Positions 9,963-20,587 of a DNA stretch of 64,000 nt are shown piece after piece. Position 1 is the stretch's first letter. Each line of letters begins with the position of its first letter. The DNA is taken from positions 4,421,346 to 4,485,345 of the forward strand of contig CM074761.1 in NCBI GenBank assembly GCA_037355855.1, in the 5' to 3' direction. The translations under genes and the position numbers were made by a program. The notes beneath the pieces were generated by a model. The model saw only the letters and a list, made by a program, of their open reading frames with translations, was not told where the DNA came from and did not search any database. The DNA is from Pseudo-nitzschia pungens. Lineage: Eukaryota; Bacillariophyta; Bacillariophyceae; Bacillariales; Bacillariaceae.

Positions 9963-12110
9963 ATGGCTGATGCAGCACGAGCCCAGCGCCAAAAGGCACT
10001 GGAAGAAAAGAAGAAGCGTTTAGAGGAACTCAAAGCTCGGAGGCAACAGCGATTCGCGAACAGTATCAGTGCCCAAGACAAAGCCAGAGCAACGATAGCA
10101 GCGTCGTCAAACTTTGATAAATACATCGATGGGTTGCTGAAGGTTCCAAACCCTATCGCTGCAACGAATCATGGAAACGTTGCAGCATCTCAGTTTCCGA
10201 CGGAAAATGGCACTTCTAATGAAGATAGCAACTCGAAAAAACCGGAATCAACATCGTCCTCTGAAACTAAATCAGCTGATGTTGCCGCTCCAATTCAACA
10301 TGTCCCGGTGCCAGTGATCAAAACGGAAACATTTGAAATGGGCACACAGACCGCAACGGATGATTTCCCATCAGCGGATGACAGCGAAGGCGAGGAAGAC
10401 ACCCAAACACCCTCGGCTAGTGATGAAATGCAGGATTCAAACCTTGCCGAGGGAAGCAAAGGCGATGCAATGACGGCGGAAGAAGACACCTCGGACGAGG
10501 TCAAAGTCTTATCAACGGAGGAGGTCGAAAAAGAGCTTTCATCCGAAGCATTCTCGTCGTTTTTGAATATCACTTCGAAAAAGGTCGAGAGGGTTCTTGG
10601 GAGCGATTTATTGTCAAATCTGTTGGCGGATTACGACGGCGGCATCGATGACAAAGACAGGGACTCCAAGAAGATTTCGGACGGAAGTAAATTCTTGTCG
10701 TCTCGACAGGTGTATGAGTGCCCGAATTGGACTGCTTCGAGAGACGTCACAGACATGGATTGGTCTCCTCTCCATCGTGAACTCATGCTCTGCGGATATC
10801 ACATGCCTTCGTCCACCTCGAGTCTAGGACAACCAATCGGGTCATCGGCAGTCAAAGTTGTTTCACCCGACGATACCCCTTCCGATTCCCTCGCGCCTCG
10901 CAACGGAGAACTATTGTCGGACGGTTTGGCTTTGGTATGGAATCTTGCCATGCCAAACCGACCAGAACACATATTCACCTGCGGGAGTCCCGTGACGACG
11001 GTTAGGTTTCATCCTACCGAGTCCACTCTCATCATTGGCGGTTGTCAAAGCGGCCAGGTTGTTGTTTGGGACATACGGGCCGGGCGAATGCCCGTTCAAA
11101 AATCCGTTCTAACAACAACGGTAACCGGGAACAGTAAGGGGCACACCCATCCGATTTGTGCCATGGAAGTGATCGAAGGAGGCGTAAGTTTGCAACGGTT
11201 TCCGTGGATCGTTTTGTTTTCTCTGTGTGTTTTGCGTATTTTCGTTTTCGTTGTGCCAGGGTAGACTAACGCATTGCATGGCATTGCATTATCATTGTTA
11301 TGATTATCGTGATTATCGATATTGCATTGATCATCCAACAACAGGCAGGGCTAGTGACTGCAGCAACAGACTGGTCGTGTCAATTTCTGGTCTCTTGCCA
11401 ATCTCCGCGATCCGGTCGAGTCGATTCAGATCGGGGACAGCGTTTCCTGTCTCGCGGTGTCTCCCGAGTCCGGAAATATTATTTGCGGAGATGACATGGG
11501 TTCGATTTACACCGTGCAATCTCCCAATGCTTCCCTCGGTGGAGGCCAACGCTCGAGAAGGCAGGTCCGAAAACTAGAATGCGGAGACGAGAGTCATTTT
11601 GGAATGGTTACCGCGGTGGCCACCAAGCACCTCAAGTCCGTTCCCAGAGCGGGCCTGTCGAAGGGTTTTTTGCGCGGCACGGGCGGCTTGTTCCTGTCGT
11701 CCGGTGTGGACTGGACAATCAAGCTGTGGGCACCCGCGTACACGGATAAGTCTATTGTGAGCCTCGTGAGTCATTCGTATGATTACATGAGTGATGTTCA
11801 ATGGAACCCGTCCCATCCGGCTCTGATGGCAACCGCATCGAGCAATGGAACCCTCGGTCTGTGGAACTTCTCACATTCGATGGAGGAACCAATCACCGGA
11901 GTGGATGGTATCGTTGTAGAACCCGATGGTGGCTCCGGTCGAGGTTTGAACAAATTGAAATGGTCGTCGGATGGAAGGAGACTGCTGGCGGCATCCGCCG
12001 ATCGAGTTCACGTTTTGGTTTTGTCGGAAGACGTTGTTCGACAGAAGGGAGACGAAGACACCAGAATGATGAACCACCTGACATCTCGAGGGCTACTCGA
12101 CCGAGAATGA
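9963..12110 (+). CDS. cytoplasmic dynein intermediate chain (frame-broken in this sequence)
   Basis: Exons 9963-11183 and 11345-12110 around a 161-bp intron; about 660 residues. The dynein intermediate chain links the motor heavy chain to light chains and dynactin. The N-terminal coiled coil rich in Lys/Glu/Arg (residues about 5-35, 'RQKALEEKKKRLEELKARR') matches the dynactin-binding helix. 'EMGTQTATDD' near residue 122 holds a TQT LC8-binding motif. An acidic linker follows, then WD40 repeats ('VTDMDWSPLHRELMLCGYH', 'VVVWDIRAGRMP', 'FLSSGVDWTIKLWAP', 'NGTLGLWNFS'). One base too many lies at about 11381-11388: 'LVTAATDWSCQF' is read in one frame and 'WSLANLRDP' in the next. An acceptor at 11363 would restore frame but drop part of a WD blade. 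Sequence error, pseudogene allele and alternative acceptor are all possible. Confidence 0.9.
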
Positions 12111-12419
12111 TGAGTCTGTCGACATTTTATCTCCGACGACTTTTACGACAGCAATATATAAAATAAAGATAAACTAACAAGTCGAGAGTCTACATGTACA
12201 CGTGCACATTATCGAATTGGTAATCCTTCATTACTTTTTCTATTCTTTTCGGTGCGTACGCGCATTATAGTATATGTTACAAACGCAGACTTGCCTCGCC
12301 GCGTGCTCTATGGCGTGATGCCTTTGGACCAACATCGCTCGGTGGTAGAAAAGTACTGTGCTTTCGTTCCGTTTACCCCTCGGATTCCTTCCATTCCGAT
12401 CCAAGCGCTCCGGGTTTTT
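12111..12419. other. intergenic between convergent genes
   Basis: A 309-bp AT-rich gap between the 3' ends of the dynein intermediate chain and MED8 genes. Nothing else is seen. Confidence 0.6.
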
Positions 12420-12851
12420 TCAAAACCGAACCATTTCGTCTTCGTATTCCTGCACCAGCTTTGCCGCTTGTTCTTCGTAGTTCGACAAAACCTTTGCGGG
12501 ATCGCCCAGAGCCAACAGATCCTGGACGGTCGAATCTTTTTTCGCTCGGGACGACGAGTTCGTCGACGTCCTCTCATCGGTCGCCGAGGAGTCCAGTTTC
12601 GTGGACAGGAAGAACGGGATGTCCTGCGGATTTGCGGTCGCCCGTTTTGGCAGGTAGACAAAGTGCTCCATGACATCGTCGATGTTGCTGTCCAGGGTCG
12701 ACGTTGCCGAGAGTGCCGCGTTCAATCTACCGAGCATTTTTGGCCAATCCTCTCCGCGGGGATCGTGGAGTACCATGTCCCATTCCCCCAGGTTTTTCCG
12801 CAGAATTGCCGCCTGCCTGGTAAAGTTTGTCTGTTTCGAATCGGCGCTCAT
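12420..12851 (-). CDS. MED8: Mediator subunit 8 (MED8)
   Basis: Single-exon gene of 143 residues. MED8 is part of the Mediator head module that connects transcription factors to RNA polymerase II. The best signature is 'VYLPKRATANPQDIPFFLSTKL' in the middle (shortened here to its key parts: VxxPKxxxAxPQxIPxxLSTKL), which follows the same pattern as plant MED8. An N-terminal helix with 'EWDMVLHDPRGEDWPKMLGRL' character (Trp-Pro followed by Leu-rich helix) matches the family, and a C-terminal coiled coil ('SNYEEQAAKLVQEYEDEMVRF') ends the protein. It lacks the long C-terminal extension seen in animals. The start is the first ATG. Divergent from PIG-U. Confidence 0.75.
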   Translation of the reverse strand: MSADSKQTNFTRQAAILRKNLGEWDMVLHDPRGEDWPKMLGRLNAALSATSTLDSNIDDVMEHFVYLPKRATANPQDIPFFLSTKLDSSATDERTSTNSSSRAKKDSTVQDLLALGDPAKVLSNYEEQAAKLVQEYEDEMVRF

Positions 12852-13673
12852 TGTGCCGATTGATGTCGTGCTGCGTTGCCTTGCCTTGCGTTGCGTTGCC
12901 TTGCGTTGCTTCCGGTTCGTTGCAGTCGGTGCTCGATCAATAGCCGTTGACGACTAATCTACTGTGTGTTGCTTTGATCTTTGTGTGTCTCTGTCATGCG
13001 GTATACTGCACCCGGTGATCGTCTTCTCCATGGCCACTGCCAACCGGTAACTTGCGGTTTTTCCACCGTTGCAATCTCCAATCTCCAATCGACCGTGCTA
13101 GGTGCCAGGTTGTGGGAAAGGAAAGTTCTGGAAACGACTATGTTTGCGGTTTGCGGATGCAATGTGTAGCGGGTTCGCTCGAGTAAGGATTAAGATTACC
13201 GTAGTGGGTGACAGGAGCATAAGGTTACTCGTAACTTACTCATCGCAAAGCATAAGGTTACTCATAGGTATACCGGTAAGTTGTGTTCGTACCGGTAAGT
13301 TTAGGTCCTACGGTAAACCTTAGTCCTTAATGGTGCTTCTTGCATGTCTCTCGTGTCTCGTTGTGTCCCGTGTCGTTGTTGTGGATGTGACCAGAAATTT
13401 TTTTGACTCCTGCAACTATCGACTATCGATGCGTTTTTGCTTCGTTTCCCCAACGTAACCTTTGTTACTTGGCTTCGATTCGATCGACATGGTAACGAGA
13501 AGTAAGATCTTACGCTAATCTTGCCTTGTACGAACCTGCACGGGGAACAGAGAATCATCCGAGATTCATTCGGCACCATTTTAAAAAGTCGTAGAGAGAA
13601 GTTGTATCGAACCGTCGACCATTAGGACTAGAGGCACACGTGCAGCCGGATCTATCGCATTGCCGTGGCCATA
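12852..13673. other. divergent intergenic region (MED8/PIG-U)
   Basis: An 822-bp gap holding a TTGCGTTGCC-type short tandem repeat (about 12875-12910) and a dense run of AAGGTTACTCGTAA and TACCGGTAAG motifs (about 13185-13320). No gene seen. Confidence 0.65.
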
Positions 13674-15462
13674 ATGTCTCTATCTCAAGGAAAGACCACC
13701 AACGAGTCTTTCTTGACGGCGACTTCGACTCGGTGGGTTACTTTGGTTCGATTGGCACTGGTCGTTCTGCCATGCTTTGCCTCTTTTGCATCTGTCTCGG
13801 AGTGGCTGTACAATCCCTTCTTTCTCTCCGTCTCGATTCGTCCCCACCAGTGTCTCTCGCAATTGGAAGAGGCGCACGCAATCCGGACCTTGGCCTCGAA
13901 CGGGTCGTCGACGAGGACGTTTTCCGGCTTTTACGCCGCAAACGATTCCGTAAGGATACCTCCGTTGGCGATTGCGTTTTTCTCGCCGTTCCTGGAGACG
14001 ACATCGAATCCCGAACTGTGGTTGGCGCTTTTCCTGCTCGCGGTGGATTTTTCGATCGCCTATTTGCTGGAACGAGTTGGAACTCGGCTTCTCGGTTTGC
14101 TGTCCTCGTGCGAATCACCATCGAGCGGTGACGATAACGGTGACGATAACGATGACAACAAGAGGCTCGATCAATCACAACGACCAATCACAGAGGAGGA
14201 ACTGCAGCAAAAACTGCCCGATAGCATTCGGCCACCATTCTCAAATATTTTTCCAATCTACAGACACGAGAAAAGTTCCTCCGAGGGAACAGTGGCGGGA
14301 GAAGACGCAAGCTGTCTTTCGAAACCCGAGCCAACCCCCCTGATTCCTATGACGAGCCTTCCATTGCTTGCTGCACAACTATACTACTGGAGTCCATTCA
14401 CAGCGCTTCCTTCGTGTCTTTACAGTTGTTGGCAAAACGTTCCAACACTCTTCTTGGTCGCCTAGCATTTACGAATCGGTCCGTTATTCATCCTCCGATG
14501 GATCTTTGTCGATGTCGTCGTTTTACCTTGCGGCAGCTGCGTATCTCGAACCCCACCATGTCGTATACGTGTTGCCCGTTGTGCTTCTATCAGTGGTTGC
14601 GACCGGTTTCAGTATACAACAACAACAACAACAACAACCCCAACACGGATTGATGAAGGTCAGACCCATCGCTTTCTTCGTCCTTTTTTTTGGGGTGTGG
14701 TCGCTGTTGCTGCAAGCTGTGTCCTACAATTTAGTCGGACCAAGCAACTACTGGAAAGTCGCGGGGAGCATTTACGGGAATACATGGTTGACCACGAGTC
14801 CAAACCTTTCGCTTCAGTGGTACTTTCGAATGCAAATTTTTTCGAGGTTTCGGGACTATTTCGGCGCCATTTTCGCTCTGGTTCCATACGTTCTGATGGG
14901 TCCCATAAGTCTTCGGTTTCCAAGGTATCCCGCAGTGCAGGTGAGTTTTGCTGCGCTGTGCGATTCGGCGGGACGGCCTTTCGAACAAAGGAGTGAGGAG
15001 GGGGGAGTTGCGTCTTTTCCTTGGTTGGCGAAACCAAATCTTCCACCGAACTCTCGATTGACAATTTTGCGCTCTTTTTCGGATCTTCAATAGGTTGCGA
15101 TTTGGGCAATGGTTTGGACGATTTACCGGCCCGTACAAGTGCTGTTCGATCTGAACGTTGCGCTCTGCTTTTTTCTCTTCTCTCCTCGCTCGTTGGCTCG
15201 AATGGGTTATGCTTCCATAATTGCTTTGTGCTGCATACCTGTGCCATTGTTTCTGAATATCGTGGATCATTGGATGTGGATCGATGCCAACAATGGAAAT
15301 GCAAACTACATATTTTTTCAGTGCCTCGCACACAATATTTTTCTGGCAATCATTGTTGGTCAATTCACTAGTGCAAGCATGAAGCGGGACAAGGCATTGC
15401 GGCTCGCGTATCAAAAAGAAATATCGGAGGAGACGAAAGAGACGCAACAGGGAAGTAATTGA
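13674..15462 (+). CDS. GPI transamidase subunit PIG-U (CDC91) (frame-broken in this sequence)
   Basis: Exons 13674-14940 and 15094-15462 around a 153-bp intron. PIG-U is a multi-pass ER membrane subunit of the complex that attaches GPI anchors to proteins. Signatures: N-terminal hydrophobic helix 'LVRLALVVLPCFASF', 'SGFYAANDSVRIPPLAIAFF', the family motif region 'LPLLAAQLYYWSPFTALPSC', 'SFYLAAAAYLEPHHVVYVLP', 'SLQWYFRMQIFSRFRDYF', and, after the intron, 'NANYIFFQCLAHNIFLAIIV'. A hydrophilic loop of about 90 residues with GDDN repeats is inserted before the motif region. The frame breaks at about 14457-14465: the first frame meets TAG after 'PTLFLVA', while the family resemblance continues one base on with 'SIYESV'. 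A 52-bp GT-AG mini-intron could also bridge it but would delete a membrane segment. Confidence 0.87.
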
Positions 15463-15572
15463 ATCGGGCTTTTGGTAACGCAGTAAAATAGATTCGAAAG
15501 ATTTTTAGGAAGTGGCCAAGAGAACAAACCAACGCTGTCCGAATCAAATCTTATGAATTAGTAGTAGTCTAA

Positions 15573-16705
15573 TTACTCTTCGTCCTCGTCAATGTCTTCC
15601 TCCTCGTCCATCAAGTTGTCGAACATACTTTCAAGCTTTTCTTCTTCGCTGAGCTCCTCCTCTTTCAGCCTGTCTTCTTCTTCGCTCGCGTCCAAATCCT
15701 TGAGTAAGTCTTCAAGCGATTGCATTTTCGGTTTGTCAATATTTTCCTTGTCTTCTTGCGACATGTCGGACAGCAGAGTTCCGGCATACAAGTCTTTCAA
15801 GAAGTCTCCTTGGGCCGATACGAAACCATCGAATTCAGAGGGTTGGGTGATCGCCCAGTAACAGAAAGAGAAAAATCCTACTCCTACACCAAGTCGGTAT
15901 AAAAGTTGACCGGGTCCCGTCGGTTTGCAAGATATGAAAGGTTTGAAAGAGTCCCAGAAACCCAACTGTTCGTCGAATAGATTCGGCCAAATCCAGACTT
16001 CGTATCCGACGATCCAGATACATAGGAAGAGGAATGCTCTGGCCGAAATCAGGAAGAAAATGAAGAGCAAGAGACTGACCGACATGTACCACACGAAAAC
16101 CTTCAAAAATGTTGGCCAAATCTGGAAGCAAACGCAGCAGAAGAATCCCAACACCAATGCAGCTGTCATAAAATGACTGACAGTTTTGTTTCCTTCGTAA
16201 ATCCAGGCAAAGTATCCGGATTCATCGAACTCTCGGTTTCGCACCATCGAAAGTTCTCCCTTTGCTTGCTTGTCGCATCTCAAAATGAATTGCAAGTTGC
16301 ACAATTCTCTGCAAACAGCAATGGCCTGTTGTCTGCTTTCGAATCGAGGCAAATCTTTCGGCCACTTGACCCCCCTTTTTGGTTCCGCAAGAAAATTCAC
16401 GAGCTTTTCTCCTGTTGAATAGCATTTACGGAATGACGATAAAAATAACGGAAGAAAGGTTCCGAGCACCGCATTTCAAACAAAGGTTAGACGACAACAC
16501 ACGAATCCGTCCAATTTCACACCGCACACGATCACCCCACGCTTTTCCATTCTTTTCAACACTGACCTTTCAAGTATGTGACACGCTTCTCCATCAACAG
16601 AGCCTCCCTCACGCGTGGGCCCTCGGAGGTGTGCAGAAAATTGCACAACTTCTTGAGATTCTCCACGTCTTCATAGAAACTAGGAGCATCAGTTTTCGTC
16701 GCCAT
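15573..16705 (-). CDS. SEC62: Sec62 translocation protein
   Basis: Two exons, 16705-16567 and 16411-15573, joined in phase 1 across a 155-bp intron; 325 residues. Sec62 works with Sec61/Sec63 in post-translational protein translocation into the ER. The cytosolic N-terminal domain has the family pattern 'EKRVTYLKGEKLVNFLAEPK' across the splice join and 'FDESGYFAWIYEG' before the first membrane segment. Hydrophobic helices follow ('HFMTAALVLGFFCCVCF', 'VFVWYMSVSLLLFIFFLIS' running on to 'AFLFLCIWIVGYEVW', and 'YRLGVGVGFFSFCYWAI'). The C-terminus is strongly acidic (Glu/Asp runs from about residue 275 to the end). A third membrane segment would be more than the usual two. Convergent with PIG-U, 110 bp apart. 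Confidence 0.93.
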
Positions 16706-17513
16706 TTTCGTTGTGTTTGATGAAACTGTGTTTCTACTTGTCAACGGCAAAGGTACTAGTAGTCGATGAGAGCTCTACAATTCTCGTGTGGGCGATGTGC
16801 CTTGTCCCTGTGCCTGTTGCCGCGTTCGATGCCTGTTTCACATCATTCTTCCTGCATGACCTCCGGGGTGCACACACTGCACAAATTTGTTTTTACGTTG
16901 GAACCACGAACACATACTCGTACTTGTACTCGTATTTCCTACCTCTCCATCAAGCAGCACCGATATGGACCGTACGTCAATGCCGTACGTTGCACGGCCT
17001 TCAACAAAATAATGATGTTTTGTTCCTCCCGAAAATTGTCCCGTGGAACGAAAGACGTACGAAGTCAGACGAATTAATGAGTCAATCAAATCAAAATCAA
17101 ATCAGTCGTCGAAGAAGTCCAACAGACCCAAGACACATTACATGTACAGCTGCATGATAAAAGGATCCAAGCTTGGCTATTACATCATCAATCAATCTAC
17201 AGTAACTTAATGCTTCTAATCAATAATACAAGATGCCATCACGTGCGGGTACTGCAGCAGACCGAAAGAAGACGTATCGTGCTGAATGCGTCTCACTACC
17301 GATAATGATGGCAATTCACTTGTCAACCATGTGTGGCTATTTGATGAGAGCTTCATCGAAGACATCTGGAGCAGTTCTAATACTGTTAGTTTACGCGAAA
17401 TCTTCCACACATCTACAAATGCAATTCGTGATAGTTACCTTCTCCGTCCTATAACATGCTTTCACCCCTTCGTGCTATCCAAACTAGTCTGTAAGAACTT
17501 TCGATATTCTGAA
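16706..17513. other. intergenic, no gene seen
   Basis: An 808-bp gap between the Sec62 start and the 3' end of the LENG8-like gene. Open stretches here lack an ATG or any recognisable similarity. It contains TACTAGTAG and ACTCGTAC short motifs. Confidence 0.6.
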
Positions 17514-18957
17514 TCATTTTGCTCTGTTTAGGTGCACTGCGTACGTAGCTTTGCAGTCGATCCAAAATGGGGGGTGACCGCCCTTGTCGGTTAGAAAGAC
17601 GGCCCCTTTAGCTTTCAGAAATTGTCTCGTCTCTTCAAAGTCCCGGAAGGAAAGGGCTTCTCGAAGCCCTTCCGTAGAAATTGTCGGTCGATAGGCAGCG
17701 ACTATGCGAGCGTAGGCCACATTTCTCACTCGGCGCACCAGGAAATCCATCAAGTAAGCAGACATGTGTGGCGCCGAATCGTACAAGCGAAAAAACGCGA
17801 GATAGTCGTCGTGAACGATGGCCTTGACCACGCTCAAAGCGTGGCGCACCGAAGACCCTCGAGTTATAGGGGGTGTTCGATTGCTTTTTGTCGACTCTAT
17901 CGAGCCGTCGCCCGTGCTATGACCAATGTGCATTCTGGTTTTGGTTGATAAAATATGAATTTTCAAATCACTCCATGAGTTCTGTACGAGATCATAGAGC
18001 AAACTATACGCTTGGAATTCATCAGCGGCTTCTGCCGACTGCATCAGAAGAGGGTTCTTCGTATCAGACGCATTGTCATACGAATCCCGGTCCCGAATAC
18101 TCTTATTTTCTAAAGAACTTCCCCAATCAACACTGGAATGCGATGGACTCGTCAAGCTCTGGATCATCGTCTGGCACTGATTGAACTCATTGAGATCCCC
18201 GTGCTCGAGCAGAATGCGAGAATGGGTTTCGTACACCTCCAAAACAAAATCGTTTCGAAGATGTTGAACCGTGATGTCTTGTCGGATGCCTGCACGATTT
18301 CGTTTGGGAAGCTGTGAGAACAGGATACGCGGCAGTTTTCGTTTCGATCTGGATCGGCAAACATTCTAGGAAGACTTACTCTTGAGCTGCTCATTCGCGA
18401 AATCGAAATCTTCGTTTTGAATGTAGTGTGCCTTCACATGAGCAAGCGACTTTCTCAGAACTGGAAGGGGCCTGACATCCTCCGCCTTCGGTGCTGCGGT
18501 CAATCGCATGTAAGGTTTTTCTAGTGCTGTACTCCTGCCCACGAATTGATTGTTGTTTCCAGAAGCTTTGGCAGTCTTTATTTTTGTGGTGTAAGTTCTA
18601 CTTGTCTTGAGTGCCCCGTCGATACTGCTTTCGTTCACCTCGGAGTTCTTTTGATTGTGCTCGACAAACCTTTGCTGTGCGTCGGAGAAGAGAATTCTTT
18701 GTAAGCAGAACTTTTGCGGATTCGATTTTGCCATCCATTCTTCTGATTGATTCGTCGGGCGACACATCCCTTCTTTCACTCACCATTCGTTTCTGGCGTT
18801 TCCGTTGTTCTTGGTCGTCAACCGGCAGTTGGTGGATTTCGTTGGGCGCCGAAAATCGTTTCTTCTTCAGTCCGTCCAAGCCGATGTCTTCGCTATATAG
18901 CGGAGCCACGCTGACAACGGATGGGGGGTTCTTTTTCTTTCTATTTTTGCTCGGCAT
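17514..18957 (-). CDS. LENG8/THP3-like SAC3/GANP-family protein
   Basis: Three exons: 18957-18784, 18674-18380 and 18289-17514, phases 0 and 1; 414 residues. SAC3/GANP/THP3 proteins act in mRNA processing and export; LENG8 and yeast Thp3 form PCID2/Csn12-type complexes with PCI-domain partners. Signatures: basic N-terminus 'PSKNRKKKNPP' and 'QRKRQKRM' leading over the first join to 'QRFVEHNQ', then 'EKPYMRLTAAPKAEDVRPLP', 'VLRKSLAHVKAHYI', 'QLKSIRQDITVQHLRNDF' across the second join, 'LEVYETHSRILLEHGDLNEF', 'RHALSVVKAIVHDDYLAFFR' and 'APHMSAYLMDFLVRRVRN'. These follow the SAC3/GANP domain order. A low-complexity Ser/Asp loop of about 40 residues interrupts the domain after 'FNQCQTMIQSL'. The start is the ATG at the beginning of the basic region. 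Confidence 0.88.
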
Positions 18958-20587
18958 GATGCCTTCTCGGAATGATCTTCGGCTTCTCGTTCTTCGAAAA
19001 AGAGTTTTGTATGGTGTGTTGTCCAAATCCAGTCTTTTGCGAGACCTAACGATGGTGACAAGTTGCAACTCAATCAAGGAAGGCGAAAACTGCTGCCGAG
19101 GGATGGGGATGAATGCGAACACCACTGGTGCGAGTACCGGTACGAGTAATCTTACTCTGCTGTTGATTGCGACATGCGACATGGCACCTGGTATCCGGGG
19201 GATGGGGATACGGTACAAGCAAAAGTCAAAGGCATCACTTGTTCTTCGAAAACGGGGAGTGAGAGCTCCTGTGAAAGGATTACAGGGTCGTAAGATCTTA
19301 CTCGGGGGAACCTACCCTACCGCACCCTACATTGTGAAAGAAGAACGCACGCTTTTTCTACGGACAAACGGTTCAAAAAATAGAAGTAAACCTCAAGGTT
19401 ACTTTCAACCCGAGAATCTTGTTGAGGTGAGACTGACTCGATCCAGAATACTTGTAGCAGCACCACTAGCAGTGGTAAGCCCTACCGGTAGTGACCTTAG
19501 GGTAGCTGCCCAGCACTCCACAATGGGTGATGTTCCTATCCAATCCCAACAGGATGCTACTCAAGGTCGCTTCTCTACCGCGCTCAACATGAAATCACTA
19601 CCAGCATGTCCATCTCTACTACTACTAGTAGTAGTAGTAGTAATAATATCAGCATCCTATTGTTCAGGATGGTGGTGTATGGTGGGGTATGGTGTCCTTG
19701 AATTGCACTATTGCTGCTGTTTGTATCCTTCTTGCTGGGATGCAGCAGACTGCTACTACTACCTCCCGAGTTGCTATTGGGGTGGGTACAGCAGCTTGCC
19801 CTTCTTCTTGTTGGCTCTATTGCTGCTACTAGTACTGCTTGATCTACTGGCGGGTGAATCTGTTCCCTTAAGAAGGTTGATGCTGGATTTTGCAATGCAC
19901 AGTGAAATGGCTTGCGGGAGGAGGTAAGATTCCAAAAGAATCATCGGATTCTTCAGCAATTGATGCCAACAGATACTAGTACGTAGTAGTTCTTGCACAC
20001 ATTGAGTTTGCATTGGTTCTTGTTGTGAGTAGGAAGCACTACTAGTGTCCGAGTAGTAGAGTGTTGGCTCCATCATTCTTTGAGTTGCGAAGTTTGGCTG
20101 AACGTCACGAATTGTCCAAAGTGCATTCGATAAAACAAGAATTATGGCACCCCTTTCGCATATATACGTATCACAGTAGAGACTGCATTGGTCTCTATTC
20201 TCTCAACGTACATGAAGCGATGAAACAACAGCAGCAAGTGATTTTGTCTACGAGCGCCACCAGTTTGGGTTCTGGAAATCACGCATCCGGTAACGCTTGC
20301 TCAAACATGGGTTTCGTATCGAATACGTGGTGCTTCGTATTTCTCTTCCCGGGATGTAGATTCTGCCAAGAACCCTGACGGTAGACAAGAGCACTTCCGT
20401 TATTGCTTTAACTATTATTTCACTATGAGTACGGGTGAATCCATCCTTGTTGTACAGCAAAACAGTTTGGATGCTCAACGGTGTTTCCTATTAGATGCAT
20501 AATAGTTTATGTTTTACATCGACAGCATTCCACATGCCGGCAAAGCCCCTAGCACACAATGCTAGAGAACACTCCACACTCTTCGGC
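18958..20587. other. intergenic, repeat-bearing
   Basis: A 1.63-kb gap between the LENG8-like start and the ATP synthase gamma 3' end. The long open frame over its left half is a shadow of the neighbouring gene and low-complexity DNA. It contains a CTA/TAG trinucleotide stretch (about 19615-19645), several ACTACTAGT motifs, and TACCGGTACGAGTAATCTTAC-type motifs (near 19135 and 19490). No gene supported. Confidence 0.6.
19615..19645. repeat. (TAG)n / (CTA)n microsatellite
   Basis: CTACTACTACTAGTAGTAGT-type trinucleotide run forming a self-complementary stretch. Confidence 0.8.

Noticed and set aside
14414..14653. Third-frame open stretch in PIG-U ('SLQLLAKRSNTLLGRLAF')
   Set aside because: The first-frame sequence up to 'LFLVA' aligns better in spacing and hydrophobicity with the family, and joining through the third frame would need two breaks instead of one.
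18611..19927. 438-codon plus-strand open frame across the LENG8-like 5' end and downstream gap
   Set aside because: It overlaps conserved exons on the other strand and ends in CTA/TAG low-complexity DNA; no family similarity.
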